64,000 bases of DNA from Frondihabitans sp. 762G35 (GTDB taxonomy: Bacteria; Actinomycetota; Actinomycetes; Actinomycetales; Microbacteriaceae). Under the pieces are notes generated by a model. That model was not told where the DNA came from, searched no databases, and was given only the letters and a program-made list of their open reading frames with translations. This document shows positions 27,347 through 38,289 of this stretch, piece after piece. The DNA is taken from contig NZ_CP014619.1 of NCBI RefSeq assembly GCF_002074055.1, positions 2,108,001 to 2,172,000 of the forward strand, read 5' to 3'. The translations under genes were made by a program, and so were the position numbers. How positions within the stretch are numbered: the first letter of the stretch is position 1; every line of letters starts with the position of its first letter.

Positions 27347-28464
27347 GCCCTCTCGAAGCCGTCGACGATGCGGTCGGCCAGGATGTCGCGATCCTCGAGC
27401 GGGAGGAACGCGGAGGCCGCCGCACTGAGCTGGAAGCGCTCGAGGTCGGCCAGGTCGTAGTCGAAGGCCTGGGCGAGGAGCGCGAGCTCGCGGCTGAGGC
27501 TCGTCCCGCTCATGAGGCGGTTGTCGGTGTTCACGGTGACCCGGAAGCCGAGCTGGTAGAGCACGTCGAAGGGGTGGTCGTAGAGCTCGGTGCCCCACTG
27601 GGCGATGGCTCCGGTCTGGAGATTCGACGAGGGCGACAGCTCGAGGGCGACCTCGCGGTCACGGACCCAGGAGGCCACCGGGCCGAGGCCCACCGTGGTG
27701 TTGTCTCCGTCGCGCTCGAGGACGCTGACGTCCTCCGCGAGCCGGACACCGTGCCCGAGGCGGAGAGCCCGCCCGTCGAGCAGGGCTCCCTTGATGCTGT
27801 CGAGGCCGTCCGCTTCGCCGGCGTGGACCGTGACGGGGAAGAACTCGCGCGCGAGCAGGTCGAACGCCTCGGAGTGCGCCGCCGCGGGGAAGCCGTTCTC
27901 GGCTCCCGCCAGGTCGAACGCGACGACGCCCCGCTCGCGGTGGCGGAGGGCGAGTTCCGCGATCTCGAGCGAGCGCCCCTCCGTGCGGAGCGCGCTGAGG
28001 ATCTGCCCGATGGTGATGACGTGGCCCCGCTCCGCCAGATCGGCGACCCCGTCGTCGAGCCCGGCCTGAACGGCCTCGACGGCCTGATCGATCGACAGGC
28101 CGGATCGGGTGTGCTGCTCGGGCGCCCAGCGGATCTCGCCGTGGATGACGCCGTCCGCCGCCAGGTCGAGGACGAACTCGTGAGCGATGCGGCGGAGACC
28201 CGACTCGGTCTGCATCACGCCGACGGTCAGATCGAAGGGCTCGAGGTACGACACGAGCGAGCCGGAGTCGCAGCGCGCCTCGATCCAGGCGGCGAGCGAC
28301 GGGGCGTCCGCCGCGGGCAGGGCGAGTCCGACCTCGTCGGCCAGTTCGACCAGCGTCTCGGGCCGGACTCCGCCGTCGAGGTGGTCGTGCAGCGACACCT
28401 TCGGCAGGAGAGCGATGCTGGGCCCGCCGTTCGGTAGCCGATACTCCTGATCCGGTGCGCTCAT
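27343..28464 (-). CDS. add: Adenosine deaminase
   Basis: It hydrolyses adenosine and deoxyadenosine to inosine forms and ammonia. Zinc and catalytic residues are visible: KVSLHDHLDGG, VTVHAGEADG, ALRLGHGVRL, SPSSNLQTGA and VNTDNRLMSGTSLS. The 373-aa length is normal. The ATG at 28464 is fixed by a TAGGTT box that ends 7 nt upstream, so add probably has its own promoter although it follows deoA by 100 bp on the same strand. It is translationally coupled to the PTS IIA gene. Confidence 0.95.
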   Translation of the reverse strand: MSAPDQEYRLPNGGPSIALLPKVSLHDHLDGGVRPETLVELADEVGLALPAADAPSLAAWIEARCDSGSLVSYLEPFDLTVGVMQTESGLRRIAHEFVLDLAADGVIHGEIRWAPEQHTRSGLSIDQAVEAVQAGLDDGVADLAERGHVITIGQILSALRTEGRSLEIAELALRHRERGVVAFDLAGAENGFPAAAHSEAFDLLAREFFPVTVHAGEADGLDSIKGALLDGRALRLGHGVRLAEDVSVLERDGDNTTVGLGPVASWVRDREVALELSPSSNLQTGAIAQWGTELYDHPFDVLYQLGFRVTVNTDNRLMSGTSLSRELALLAQAFDYDLADLERFQLSAAASAFLPLEDRDILADRIVDGFERA

Positions 28465-28477
28465 GCCCCATAACCTA
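28465..28477 (-). promoter_or_regulatory. -10 box TAGGTT for leaderless add
   Basis: TAGGTT at 28477-28472 on the minus strand ends 7 nt before the add ATG. It lies in the 100-bp gap after deoA and would start a separate add-IIA-IIB transcript. Confidence 0.5.
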
Positions 28478-28564
28478 CTAGGACCGAGCGACGGCAATCT
28501 GGATGCGAGCCTGACGTCGCCGCCGCGAACGGTGGAGGGTCGCTCCACGCCGCGGCGGCCCGCC

Positions 28565-29860
28565 TCAGGAGATCTTCTCGGCCACCAGCGGCGTCCGCGC
28601 AGGAGCCTCGTCACCGATGGTCCACGCCCCGCCGACGGCCTCGAGTGCCCTGTCGAAGCGCGCGGGCTCGTCGGTGTGCAGGGTGAACAGAGGCTGCCCG
28701 GCCACGACCCGGTCGCCCGGCTTGGCGTGCAGTTCGATGCCGGCGGCCGCCTGCACGGGGTCCTGCTTGCGGGCCCGGCCCGCGCCCAGCCGCCACGCGG
28801 CGATACCGAAGGGAAGGGCCTCCTGCCGGACGAGGTAGCCGGAGGACTCGGCGGTGACGACATGCGTCTCGCGGGCGGTCGGAAGGGGCGCGTCGGCGTC
28901 GCCGCCCTGCGCCTCGATCATCCGCCGCCAGGAGGCGAGGGCGCGTCCGTCGTCGAGGGCGGCCTCGACATCGGCGTCCGGCTGGCCGGCCAGCGTGAGC
29001 ATCTCGCGCGCGAGGGCGACGGTGAGCTCTCGGATGTCGGCGGGGCCGCCGCCGGAGAGCGTCTCGATCGACTCCCGCACCTCGAGGGCGTTGCCGATCG
29101 TCAGGCCGAGCGGGACGCTCATGTCGGTGAGGAGGGCCGTCGTCGCGACGCCGGCGTCCTTGCCGAGGTCGACCATGGTCTGGGCGAGACGCCGCGACTC
29201 GTCGATGTCCTTGATGAAGGCGCCGGAGCCGAACTTCACGTCGAGCACGAGGGCGGCGGTCCCCTCCGCGATCTTCTTCGACATGATCGACGAGGCGATG
29301 AGCGGGATGCACTCCACCGTGCCGGTGATGTCGCGGAGCGCGTAGAGCTTGCCGTCGGCGGGCGCGAGGCCCGAGCCGGCCGCGCAGATGACCGCGCCGA
29401 CCTCGCTCAGGATCTCGTGCATCCTGCTGTTCGAGAGGGAGGCCTGCCAGCCGGGGATCGACTCGAGCTTGTCGAGGGTGCCGCCGGTGTGGCCGAGCCC
29501 CCGACCCGAGAGCTGGGGCACGGCGACGCCGAACGACGCGACGAGCGGGGCGAGCGGGAGGGTGATCTTGTCGCCCACTCCCCCGGTCGAGTGCTTGTCG
29601 ACGGTCGTCTTGCCGAGGGTGGAGAACGACATCGTCTCGCCGGAGGCGATCATCGCGAGGGTGAGGTCGCGGATCTCCCGACGCTCCATCCCGTTCAGGA
29701 AGATCGCCATCGTGAGGGCGGCCATCTGCTCGTCGCCGACGTAGCCGCGGGTGTAGGCGTCGATCAGCCAGTCGATCTCGACGGTCGAGAGGGACCCCTT
29801 CGAGCGCTTCGTGCGGATCAGGTCGACGGTGTCGAAGGGCTCGACGGCGGTGGTGCTCAT
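28565..29860 (-). CDS. deoA: Thymidine phosphorylase
   Basis: It cleaves thymidine and deoxyuridine to base and deoxyribose-1-phosphate. Motifs include VDLIRTKRSKGSLS at the N terminus, HSTGGVGDKITLPLAPL binding phosphate, QLSGRGLGHTGGTLDKLESIPG, and a C-terminal KPGDRVVAGQPLFTLHTDEP domain. The 431-aa length is normal for pyrimidine nucleoside phosphorylases. The ATG overlaps the cdd stop by 4 bp. It works on products taken up by the ABC transporter encoded by the same operon. Confidence 0.96.
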   Translation of the reverse strand: MSTTAVEPFDTVDLIRTKRSKGSLSTVEIDWLIDAYTRGYVGDEQMAALTMAIFLNGMERREIRDLTLAMIASGETMSFSTLGKTTVDKHSTGGVGDKITLPLAPLVASFGVAVPQLSGRGLGHTGGTLDKLESIPGWQASLSNSRMHEILSEVGAVICAAGSGLAPADGKLYALRDITGTVECIPLIASSIMSKKIAEGTAALVLDVKFGSGAFIKDIDESRRLAQTMVDLGKDAGVATTALLTDMSVPLGLTIGNALEVRESIETLSGGGPADIRELTVALAREMLTLAGQPDADVEAALDDGRALASWRRMIEAQGGDADAPLPTARETHVVTAESSGYLVRQEALPFGIAAWRLGAGRARKQDPVQAAAGIELHAKPGDRVVAGQPLFTLHTDEPARFDRALEAVGGAWTIGDEAPARTPLVAEKIS

Positions 29861-30291
29861 GACTCTCCTGGAACGTTCTGCGACGCCCGGTAGGCGTCGA
29901 GCTGACGGGGCCCGAACGCGTCCGGGATCACCTCGTCGATGGTCTTGAAGCCCGAGACGGTCTCGAGCAGCATGCCCTCGGCCGAGTGCTCGTAGAGCAG
30001 CTGCCGGCAGCGACCGCAGGGCATGAGGGTGTCGCCGTTGCCGTCGACGCAGACGAAGGCGACGAGGCGGCCGCCCCCGCCCATGACGAGGTCGGACACG
30101 AGCGAGCACTCGGCGCAGAGCGTGAGGCCGTAGGAGGCGTTCTCGACGTTGCAGCCGGAGACGATCCGCCCGTCGTCCGTGAAGGCGGCGGCTCCCACGG
30201 GGAACGTCGAGTAGGGGACGTACGCCCGCTCCATGGCGTTCCGGGCGGTCGCGCGGAGGAGGGTCCAGTCGACGTCGGCGGCCCGCGTCAT
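29857..30291 (-). CDS. cdd: Cytidine deaminase
   Basis: It converts cytidine and deoxycytidine to the uridine forms, which deoA and related enzymes can cleave. The zinc site is clear: CNVENASYGLTLCAECSL with the catalytic glutamates, and MPCGRCRQLLYEH. The 144-aa length fits the homotetrameric type. ATGA overlaps join it to the upstream permease and to downstream deoA. Confidence 0.96.
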   Translation of the reverse strand: MTRAADVDWTLLRATARNAMERAYVPYSTFPVGAAAFTDDGRIVSGCNVENASYGLTLCAECSLVSDLVMGGGGRLVAFVCVDGNGDTLMPCGRCRQLLYEHSAEGMLLETVSGFKTIDEVIPDAFGPRQLDAYRASQNVPGES

Positions 30292-31574
30292 TTGACGTAC
30301 GGCTTCCCCGAGGCGGCGGGCCCCCTCGACTGGCCCACGAGGCCCGCGACCGCGAGGATCGTGACGACGTACGGCAGCATCAGCATGAACTCGCTCGGCA
30401 CGGGTGAACCGACGACGCTGAGCACGTTCTGCAGGTTGCTCGCGAAGCCGAACAGGAGGGCGGCGAGGGTGGCCCGGATGGGGTCCCAGCGCCCGAAGAT
30501 GACGGCGGCGAGGGCGATGTAGCCGGCTCCGGCCGTCATCGTCTTCTGGAACTCGCCGAGGTCGCCGAGCGTGAAGAAGGCCCCTCCCAGCCCCGCGATG
30601 GCGCCGGCCAGGGAGACGTTCCAGAACCGGGTCGCGTTGACCCGGATACCGACCGTGTCGGCGGCCTGGGGGTGCTCTCCGACGGCGCGGAGGCGGAGAC
30701 CCCAGCGCGTCTTGAAGAGGCCGATGAACACCGCCGCGATGGCGACGTACATCAGGTAGACGACGACGTTCTGCTGGAACAGCAGGGGTCCGATCAGCGG
30801 GATGCGGCTCAGCAGCGGGATGTCGAAGGTCGAGAAGCGCAGGCCCTTGTTGAGGTCGGGCGAGTTGGTGAGCACCTCCGAGTAGAGGAAGCTCGTCAGG
30901 CCCGTGACGAGCACGTTGAGGACGACGCCCACGATGACCTGGTCGACGAGATACCGGATGCTGAAGGCGGCCAGGACCATCGAGACGAGGGCCCCGGCGA
31001 TCATGGCGCTGAGGAGCCCCACCCAGAGCGACCCGGTGACGCTCGCGACGACCGCGGAGACGAACGCCCCGCCGAGGAGCTGCCCCTCGATGGCGACGTT
31101 GACCACGCCGACCCGCTCGGAGATCACGCCGCCGAGCGCGCCGAAGATCAGCGGGGTGCTGAGCCCGAGAGAGCCGACCAGGAGGCCCGGCACGAGGATC
31201 GAGTTGTTCGCCCCCGCCCACGCCAGGAAGCCGACGAGGAAGAGGACCCCGAAGAGGGCGATGAGCCAGATCGGCACGCGACGGTACTGCGAGACGAGGA
31301 GCGCCGCGACGATCGTGATGACCGCGAGCACGAGGGTCACGACGACCCCGGTGGCGGCCGTCGGGAGGACGGCGTTCGGCAGCGTGAGGAAGTCGGTCGG
31401 CGTCGACAGTCGGAACGTCGACTTCCCGCTGCGACCGGCGACGACGAACAGCAGGAGCGCAATCACCGTGAAGATGCCGAGCGCGATGGGGGCCTTGAAG
31501 GAGCGCGAACGCGCCGTGGCCAGGCCGGGGGTCTCGGCGGCCGGGACGGCCACGTCGGGGGTCAGCGTGCTCAC
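30288..31574 (-). CDS. Nucleoside ABC transporter permease 2
   Basis: This is a BPD-transp-2 family permease (428 aa). It has an N-terminal extension with two extra helices, then the conserved core ALGGVISERVGVVNVAIEGQLL and the loop RWGLRLRAVGEHPQAADTVGI that contacts the ATPase. The two permeases, the double ATPase and the BMP lipoprotein form a guanosine/nucleoside uptake system like those of Bacillus and Streptococcus. The GTG at 31574 overlaps the preceding permease gene (GTGA). Confidence 0.9.
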   Translation of the reverse strand: MSTLTPDVAVPAAETPGLATARSRSFKAPIALGIFTVIALLLFVVAGRSGKSTFRLSTPTDFLTLPNAVLPTAATGVVVTLVLAVITIVAALLVSQYRRVPIWLIALFGVLFLVGFLAWAGANNSILVPGLLVGSLGLSTPLIFGALGGVISERVGVVNVAIEGQLLGGAFVSAVVASVTGSLWVGLLSAMIAGALVSMVLAAFSIRYLVDQVIVGVVLNVLVTGLTSFLYSEVLTNSPDLNKGLRFSTFDIPLLSRIPLIGPLLFQQNVVVYLMYVAIAAVFIGLFKTRWGLRLRAVGEHPQAADTVGIRVNATRFWNVSLAGAIAGLGGAFFTLGDLGEFQKTMTAGAGYIALAAVIFGRWDPIRATLAALLFGFASNLQNVLSVVGSPVPSEFMLMLPYVVTILAVAGLVGQSRGPAASGKPYVK

Positions 31575-32874
31575 TTGGTCACCACCGCGGTCTTGGAGGA
31601 GGCGCGGCGGACCCTGCGGACCCCGGCCCCCGGTGTCTGGATGCGGAAGATGGTCCGCACGAGAGGCGGCGCCGCCACGAACAGGACGATCAGCGACTGC
31701 ACGACGAGGACGATGTCGATCGGGACCCCGTTGGCCGCCTGCATGGCGTAACCGCCGGCCTTGAGCGCACCGAAGAGGATGCCGGCGCCGAAGACGCCCC
31801 AGGGCCGCGAGCGTCCGAGGAGCGCGACCGTGATCGCGTCGAACCCGATGCCGGCGTCGATGCCCGACGAGAACCCGGTGGTCAGCGTGCCGAGCACCTG
31901 GGTCGCCCCGGCGATGCCGACGAGCGCGCCCGAGATGACCATCGCGTAGACGTAGACGTTCTTGACGTTGATGCCGGCGGTCCGGGCCGCGTGCGGGTTC
32001 TCGCCGACGGCGCGGAACCGGAAGCCGAGGCTCGACCGGTTGAGGAGCCACGAGCAGAAGATCGTCGCCGCGATGACGAGGAGGAACCCGATGTTGAGGT
32101 TGAACGTCGGCCCGAGCAGCTTCGGCAGCGTGGCCGACGGCAGCGTCGCGGGCGACTGCGGGTTCGAGGAGCCGGGGGCCTGCAGGAGCCCCGGGGTGCG
32201 GAGCATGAACGAGAGCAGGTAGAGCGCCACGTAGTTGAGCATGATCGTGAGGATCACCTCGTGGGCACCGGTGCGCGCCTTCAGGAAGCCGACGAGGAAA
32301 CCCCACGCCGCGCCTCCTGCGATTCCCGCGAGGACGGCGAGCGGCAGGTGGACGGCGAGCGGCAGCTGGAACGAGAATCCGACCCAGCCGGCGAAGGCCG
32401 CGCCGATCAGGATCTGGCCCTGGCCGCCGATGTTGAACATGCCGGCGCGGAACGACATCGCGACGCCGAGGCCCGCGACGATGAGCGGCATGGCGTAGTT
32501 GAGCGTCTCGGTCAGCGGCCGGATCGCCCCGGCGAAGTCGGTCGCCTGGAAGTTGACGATCGCGCCCTGGAAGATCGACGAGTAGGCGAGCGAGACGGAC
32601 TTCCACGCGGCGCTCAGGAGGTCGCTCGGGCGCGCGAAGAAGTAGCCGGCCGTCGACTGCACGGTCGGGTCGGTCGCCGCGATCAGGATGCCGCTCAGGA
32701 CGAGGGCGAGCACGACGGCGAGCACCGACACCATGGCGTTGCTCGAGACGATCTCGCGCAGGATGCCCGAGGTCCGATCTCCGCGTGACTCGCCGCCCGC
32801 GGGTGGCCCGCTCGGCGGCACGGCCTGAGTCGTCGGCGCGGCGGCGTCCTGCGCCGCCTGCGTGGTCGAGTCGC

Positions 32875-32878
<4 letters not shown>
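31571..32878 (-). CDS. Nucleoside ABC transporter permease 1
   Basis: The 435-aa permease belongs to the same BPD-transp-2 family. A proline/glutamine-rich cytoplasmic start of about 40 residues precedes about ten membrane helices. The core has SFRAGMFNIGGQGQILIGA and the ATPase-coupling loop LGFRFRAVGENPHAARTAGI. Its first codon overlaps the ATPase stop (ATGA). It would form the heterodimeric membrane channel with the second permease. Confidence 0.9.
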
Positions 32879-34422
<1,544 letters not shown>

Positions 34423-34454
34423 CGGGAGAATCTCCTTCGGGGTGGGACAGGCGT

Positions 34455-34490
34455 GAAGGCCCGGAACGACGTTAGCCGTTCCGGGCCTTC
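34455..34490 (-). terminator. Intercistronic hairpin between bmp and the ABC ATPase gene
   Basis: GAAGGCCCGGAACG (34455-34468) pairs perfectly with 34477-34490, a 14-bp stem with loop ACGTTAGC, starting 10 bp after the bmp stop. It lacks a U-tract. In transporter operons such hairpins often give partial termination or protect the upstream mRNA, so the binding protein is made in excess. Confidence 0.65.
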
Positions 34491-34499
34491 CGCAGGGAC

Positions 34500-35582
34500 C
34501 TACTTGGTCAGCGACGCCGGCGACTCGACCTTGATCGAACCGTCGATGATGCCGGCCTTGATCGTGTCGAGCTCACCGGGGAGGCTCGACGCGATCTTGC
34601 TCTCGTAGTCGTGGAACGGGGCGAGGCCGACGCCGTCGTTCTTGAGGGTCCCGACGTAGGGCGTGTTGGTGAAGCTGCCCTTGGCGGCGTCCTCCACGAC
34701 GGCCTTGGTGGCGGGGGCGATGCCCTTCTCGACGCTGGTCAGGAAGAGGGACGCGTTCGCCGGGTCGGTCTCGTAGGTGTCGGAGTCGACACCGACGAGG
34801 ACGATGCCCTTGTCGGCGTCCTTGATCGCCTGCGCGGCGCTCTGGTAGATCGGTCCGCCGACGGGCATGATGACGTCCGCGTTCTGGTCGATCAGGGTCT
34901 GAGCGGACTGCTTCGCCGCGGTTCCGGCGTCGAAGCCGCCGGTGAAGACGCCCTTCTGGCTCGAGACGTCCCAGCCGACGACCTTGACGTCCTTCTTCTT
35001 CTGCTCGTTGTAGTACTTGACGCCGTCCGCGAAGCCGTCCATGAAGATGGTGACGGTCGGGATCTGCGCGCCGCCGAAGGTGCCGACGACGCCGGTCTTC
35101 GAGTAGCTCGCCGCGGCGTAGCCGCCGAGGAACGCGGCCTCGGAGGTGTTGAACGTGATCGGGCGCACGTTGTCGGCGGTCGTCGACGCGTCGTCGATCG
35201 TCGCGAAGTCGACGTTCGGGTTCGCCTTGGCGGCGGCCTTGGTCGCGTCGGCCAGGAGGAAGCCGACCGTGATGATCAGGTTGCACTTCTGGTTGACGAG
35301 GCTCGAGATGTTCGAGGCGTAGACCGTCTGGTCGGCCGACTCGACCTTCTTCGGGGTGGCGCCGAGGTCTTTCGCGGCCTCGTTGAGGCCGTCGAGGCCG
35401 AGCTGGTTGAACGACTTGTCGTCGAACCCGCCCGCGTCGGAGACCATGCACGGGACGTAGCTGGACTTGGCCGTGGTGGCGGAGCTGCTCGGCGTCGGTG
35501 CCGAGCCGCAACCGGCCAGGAGTGCGGTGGCGGCGACCATTGCGAGACCGCTCGCGACGACCTTCCCTGCAGAGATAGTCAA
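34500..35582 (-). CDS. BMP family nucleoside-binding lipoprotein
   Basis: This is the substrate-binding part of the nucleoside ABC transporter. A signal peptide ends in a lipobox (ATALLAGC) so the protein is anchored outside the membrane. The BMP/PnrA fold is shown by MVSDAGGFDDKSFNQLGLDGL and VPVGGPIYQ-like hinge segments (IMPVGGPIYQSAAQAI, VGVDSDTYETDP). I chose the TTG at 35582 because GGAGG lies at 35592-35588 and it yields a standard signal peptide (360 aa). The longer open frame adds a charged stretch that would spoil it. Confidence 0.9.
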   Translation of the reverse strand: MTISAGKVVASGLAMVAATALLAGCGSAPTPSSSATTAKSSYVPCMVSDAGGFDDKSFNQLGLDGLNEAAKDLGATPKKVESADQTVYASNISSLVNQKCNLIITVGFLLADATKAAAKANPNVDFATIDDASTTADNVRPITFNTSEAAFLGGYAAASYSKTGVVGTFGGAQIPTVTIFMDGFADGVKYYNEQKKKDVKVVGWDVSSQKGVFTGGFDAGTAAKQSAQTLIDQNADVIMPVGGPIYQSAAQAIKDADKGIVLVGVDSDTYETDPANASLFLTSVEKGIAPATKAVVEDAAKGSFTNTPYVGTLKNDGVGLAPFHDYESKIASSLPGELDTIKAGIIDGSIKVESPASLTK

Positions 35583-35775
35583 AGTGTCCTCCAAGAACGA
35601 GCCCGGTCGAGCACCGGGCGATATGGCTGACAGGTTACCCAAAGTTACGAGGCGTATTGACCACCGCGGGCGCGCGCGCGAGAAGCGTTATCCCGTTGAG
35701 ACCCGAGCGAAACGGCGACGTAATGCGCGATCTGCTAGGGCGGCGGACGCAGGAGCCGGCGCCCGCCGCCGCACG
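35583..35775 (-). promoter_or_regulatory. Leader/promoter region of the nucleoside uptake operon
   Basis: This 193-bp gap follows manC and precedes bmp on the same strand. A GCCCGGT/ACCGGGC hairpin (35601-35607 with 35613-35619) lies just before the GGAGG ribosome site. A possible -10 TAACCT is at 35637-35632. I found no purine or other known riboswitch pattern. Promoter assignment is weak. Confidence 0.35.
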
Positions 35776-36897
35776 TCAGAGGACGTCGTTGCGCCCGGAG
35801 AGCTTGAGGGCGTCGACGACCGACTTCACCCGCTGGGCGTTCGCGCTGGTGGTGACCAGGAGGGCGTCCGGGGTGTCGACGACGACGATGTCGGTCACGC
35901 CGATGAGCGAGATGAGGCGGTCGCCCTGGCTCACCACGATGCCCGACGAGGAGTCCGCGAGGACGCGGGCGTTCTCGCCGAGGATGGCGAGGTCGGACGC
36001 GCGCCCCTTCGAGTGCAGCTTCGCGATGGAGGCGAAGTCGCCCACGTCGTCCCAGTCGAAGTCGCCGGGGACGACCGCGAGTCGACCCTGTGCCGCGGCC
36101 GGCTCGGCCACCGTGTAGTCGATGGCGATCTTCTCGAGGTTCGGCCAGATGCGGTCGACGACGGCTCCGCGCGCCGGGGTGTCCCAGGCGTCGGCGAGCT
36201 CGAGGATGCCCTTCAGCAGCTCCGGGCGGGTCTCGCCGAGCTGCTCCAGGAGCCGGTCGGCGCGCGAGATGAACATCCCGCCGTTCCAGAGGTAGTTGCC
36301 GTCGCGGAGGTAGGCCTCTGCGGTCTCGAGCTCCGGCTTCTCGACGAACGACGTCACGGCCTTCGCGTGCGGGGCGCCCTCGATGGCGAGATCGTCGCCC
36401 GTGTGGATGTAGCCGAAGCCGATGGCCGGCTCCGTCGGCGTGATGCCGATCGTCGCGATGTAGCCGGCGTCGGCGGCCGCGATCGCCTCGTGGACGGCGC
36501 GGACGAACGACCGCTGGTCGGCGATGACGTGGTCGGCGGCGAAGGAGCCGATGATGACATCGGGCTCGCGCTTGACCAGGATGGCCGCGGCGAGGCCGAT
36601 GGCCGCCGTGGAGTCTTTCGGCTCGCTCTCGAGGACGACGTTGTGGTCCTCCAGGGCGGGGAGCTGGGCCTCGACGGCGGCGCGGTGCGACCGGCCGGTG
36701 ACCACCATGATGCGCTGCTCGCCGTTGATGGGCGCGAGGCGGTCCCACGTGCCGCGGAGGAGGGTCGAGCCGCTGCCGGTGAGGTCGTGGAGGAACTTGG
36801 GGGCGTCGGCGCGGCTGAGCGGCCACAGCCGGGATCCGATGCCGCCGGCCGGGATGATGCTGTAGAACCGGTCGAGGCTCTCTCGTGCTGTCGTCAT
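35776..36897 (-). CDS. manC: Mannose-1-phosphate guanylyltransferase
   Basis: It joins mannose-1-phosphate and GTP to give GDP-mannose. The nucleotidyltransferase signature is YSIIPAGGIGSRLWPLSRADAPKFL, with further family motifs FVEKPELETAEAYL, YLWNGGMFI and GDFDWDDVGDF. There is no C-terminal isomerase domain, so at 373 aa it is the single-function form. The ATG at 36897 is preceded by TAGGGT ending 7 nt upstream (leaderless). It diverges from a mannosyltransferase that would use its product. Confidence 0.94.
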   Translation of the reverse strand: MTTARESLDRFYSIIPAGGIGSRLWPLSRADAPKFLHDLTGSGSTLLRGTWDRLAPINGEQRIMVVTGRSHRAAVEAQLPALEDHNVVLESEPKDSTAAIGLAAAILVKREPDVIIGSFAADHVIADQRSFVRAVHEAIAAADAGYIATIGITPTEPAIGFGYIHTGDDLAIEGAPHAKAVTSFVEKPELETAEAYLRDGNYLWNGGMFISRADRLLEQLGETRPELLKGILELADAWDTPARGAVVDRIWPNLEKIAIDYTVAEPAAAQGRLAVVPGDFDWDDVGDFASIAKLHSKGRASDLAILGENARVLADSSSGIVVSQGDRLISLIGVTDIVVVDTPDALLVTTSANAQRVKSVVDALKLSGRNDVL

Positions 36898-36910
36898 GCC
36901 GCCCACCCTA
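36898..36910 (-). promoter_or_regulatory. -10 box TAGGGT for leaderless manC
   Basis: TAGGGT at 36910-36905 (minus strand) ends 7 nt before the manC ATG. The opposite gene has TACGGT at 37011-37016 and a normal leader with a GAGGGG site. Confidence 0.5.
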
Positions 36911-37042
36911 GCGGCCGATCCGCGGGGTTCCCGGGGCCCCACGCCCGCTGCCTCCGGCCGCCGCCACCGCTCATTCACGCGGCCGACACCCCCGCGCCAC
37001 GCCCGCGGCCTACGGTGCCCCCACGACGATCGAGGGGATCCG

Positions 37043-38200
37043 ATGCGAGTAGCCATCGTGACCGAGAGCTTCCTACCGACTCTGAACGGGGTCACGACGA
37101 GCGTCTGTCGCATCCTGGAGCACCTGCGCGAGCGGGGCCACGACGCGATGGTGATCGCCCCCGACGGCCGCGGCCCCACGACCTTCGCGGGATTCCCGGT
37201 GCACCGGATGCCCTCCGTGGCCTACCGGCAGTTCCCGGTCGGGATCCCCGGCCCGCAGCTCGCCGGTCTCCTCGCCGGATTCGCGCCGGACGTCGTCCAC
37301 GCGGCCTCCCCGTTCATCCTCGGCGCGCAGGCCGTGACGGCCGCGAATCGGATCGGGGTGCCGAGCGTCGCCGTCTTCCAGACGGACATGGCGAAGTACG
37401 CGGGCCGCAACGGATTCGGCCCGGCGACCTCGGCGCTGGCGTGGAAGGTGATCCGCTGGATCCACTCCGGCGCCGCTCTCACGCTCGTGCCGTCGGAGGC
37501 GTCGCGGCTCGACCTCGAGCGGCAGGGCATCGAGCGCCTGGCGCTGTGGGGTCGCGGCGTCGACTCGGTGCTGTACCACCCCAACCGGCGGCAGGACCCC
37601 GCCACGGGCATCCTGCGGTCCCGCCTCGCCCCGGCGGGAGAGGTGCTCGTCGGCTACGTCGGGCGGCTCGCGCCGGAGAAGGAGCTGCACCGGCTCGCGG
37701 CGCTCCGCAGGATCCGGAACATGCGGCTCGTCCTCGTCGGCGACGGCCCCGCGCGCGCCACGCTCGGCAGGAAGCTGGCGCACCTCGATCCCGTCTTCCT
37801 CGGCTCGCTCCGCGGCGAGGAGCTCGCGACCGCCTACGCCGCCCTCGACGTCTTCGTCCACGCGAGCACGACCGAGACCTTCGGCCAGACCCTGCAGGAG
37901 GCGCACGCGGCGGGGCTCCCGGTCGTCGCCCCCGCCGCGGGAGGCCCTCTCGACCTGGTCCGCCACGGCGTCGACGGTCTCCTCGTCGACCCGCACCACG
38001 ACCACTCCCTGCGCCGAGCGGTGCTCGGCCTGGTCGAGGACCCGCTCCAGCGCGCCCGGTTCGGCGAGGCCGGAAGGAGGGCCGTCGTCGGCCGGACCTG
38101 GACCGCCCTCGGGGACGAGCTGATCGGCCACTACGCCGCCGTGATCGCGGCGAAGGAACCCACCCGCCGGGCCCTCGACGATCTCTCGCCGTCGAGATAG
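37043..38200 (+). CDS. GT4 glycosyltransferase, GDP-mannose-dependent alpha-mannosyltransferase (MgtA/PimB-like)
   Basis: The 385-aa enzyme has the N-terminal acceptor domain RVAIVTESFLPTLNGVTTSV typical of actinobacterial lipid mannosyltransferases. The C-terminal donor domain has GYVGRLAPEKELHRL and STTETFGQTLQEAHAAGLPVV (E-x7-E). It likely adds mannose to a glycolipid or lipoglycan at the cytoplasmic face. Gene order with manC supports GDP-mannose as donor; the acceptor is unknown. The start is ATG 37043 with GAGGGG upstream. Confidence 0.85.
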   Translation: MRVAIVTESFLPTLNGVTTSVCRILEHLRERGHDAMVIAPDGRGPTTFAGFPVHRMPSVAYRQFPVGIPGPQLAGLLAGFAPDVVHAASPFILGAQAVTAANRIGVPSVAVFQTDMAKYAGRNGFGPATSALAWKVIRWIHSGAALTLVPSEASRLDLERQGIERLALWGRGVDSVLYHPNRRQDPATGILRSRLAPAGEVLVGYVGRLAPEKELHRLAALRRIRNMRLVLVGDGPARATLGRKLAHLDPVFLGSLRGEELATAYAALDVFVHASTTETFGQTLQEAHAAGLPVVAPAAGGPLDLVRHGVDGLLVDPHHDHSLRRAVLGLVEDPLQRARFGEAGRRAVVGRTWTALGDELIGHYAAVIAAKEPTRRALDDLSPSR

Positions 38201-38219
38201 TTAGGTTTGCCTTCGCGGC
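38201..38219 (+). promoter_or_regulatory. Possible iron-regulator (DtxR/IdeR) half-site upstream of sdhC
   Basis: TTAGGTTTGCCTTCGCGGC begins right after the mannosyltransferase stop. The left half matches the TTAGGTTAGCCT part of the DtxR/IdeR box well; the right half does not. A TAGGAT -10 for sdh is at 38239-38244. SDH needs heme and three Fe-S clusters, so iron control would make sense, but the match is partial. Confidence 0.3.
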
Positions 38220-38289
38220 GACCGTCACAGGCGTTGCCTAGGATGATGATGTTCTACGAACACTCCCGATCCGCTTTGGAGGGTTGCTC

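Noticed and set aside
35583-35775. Purine riboswitch upstream of the nucleoside operon
   Set aside because: No three-way junction or conserved core bases; only a 7-bp hairpin next to the ribosome site is seen.
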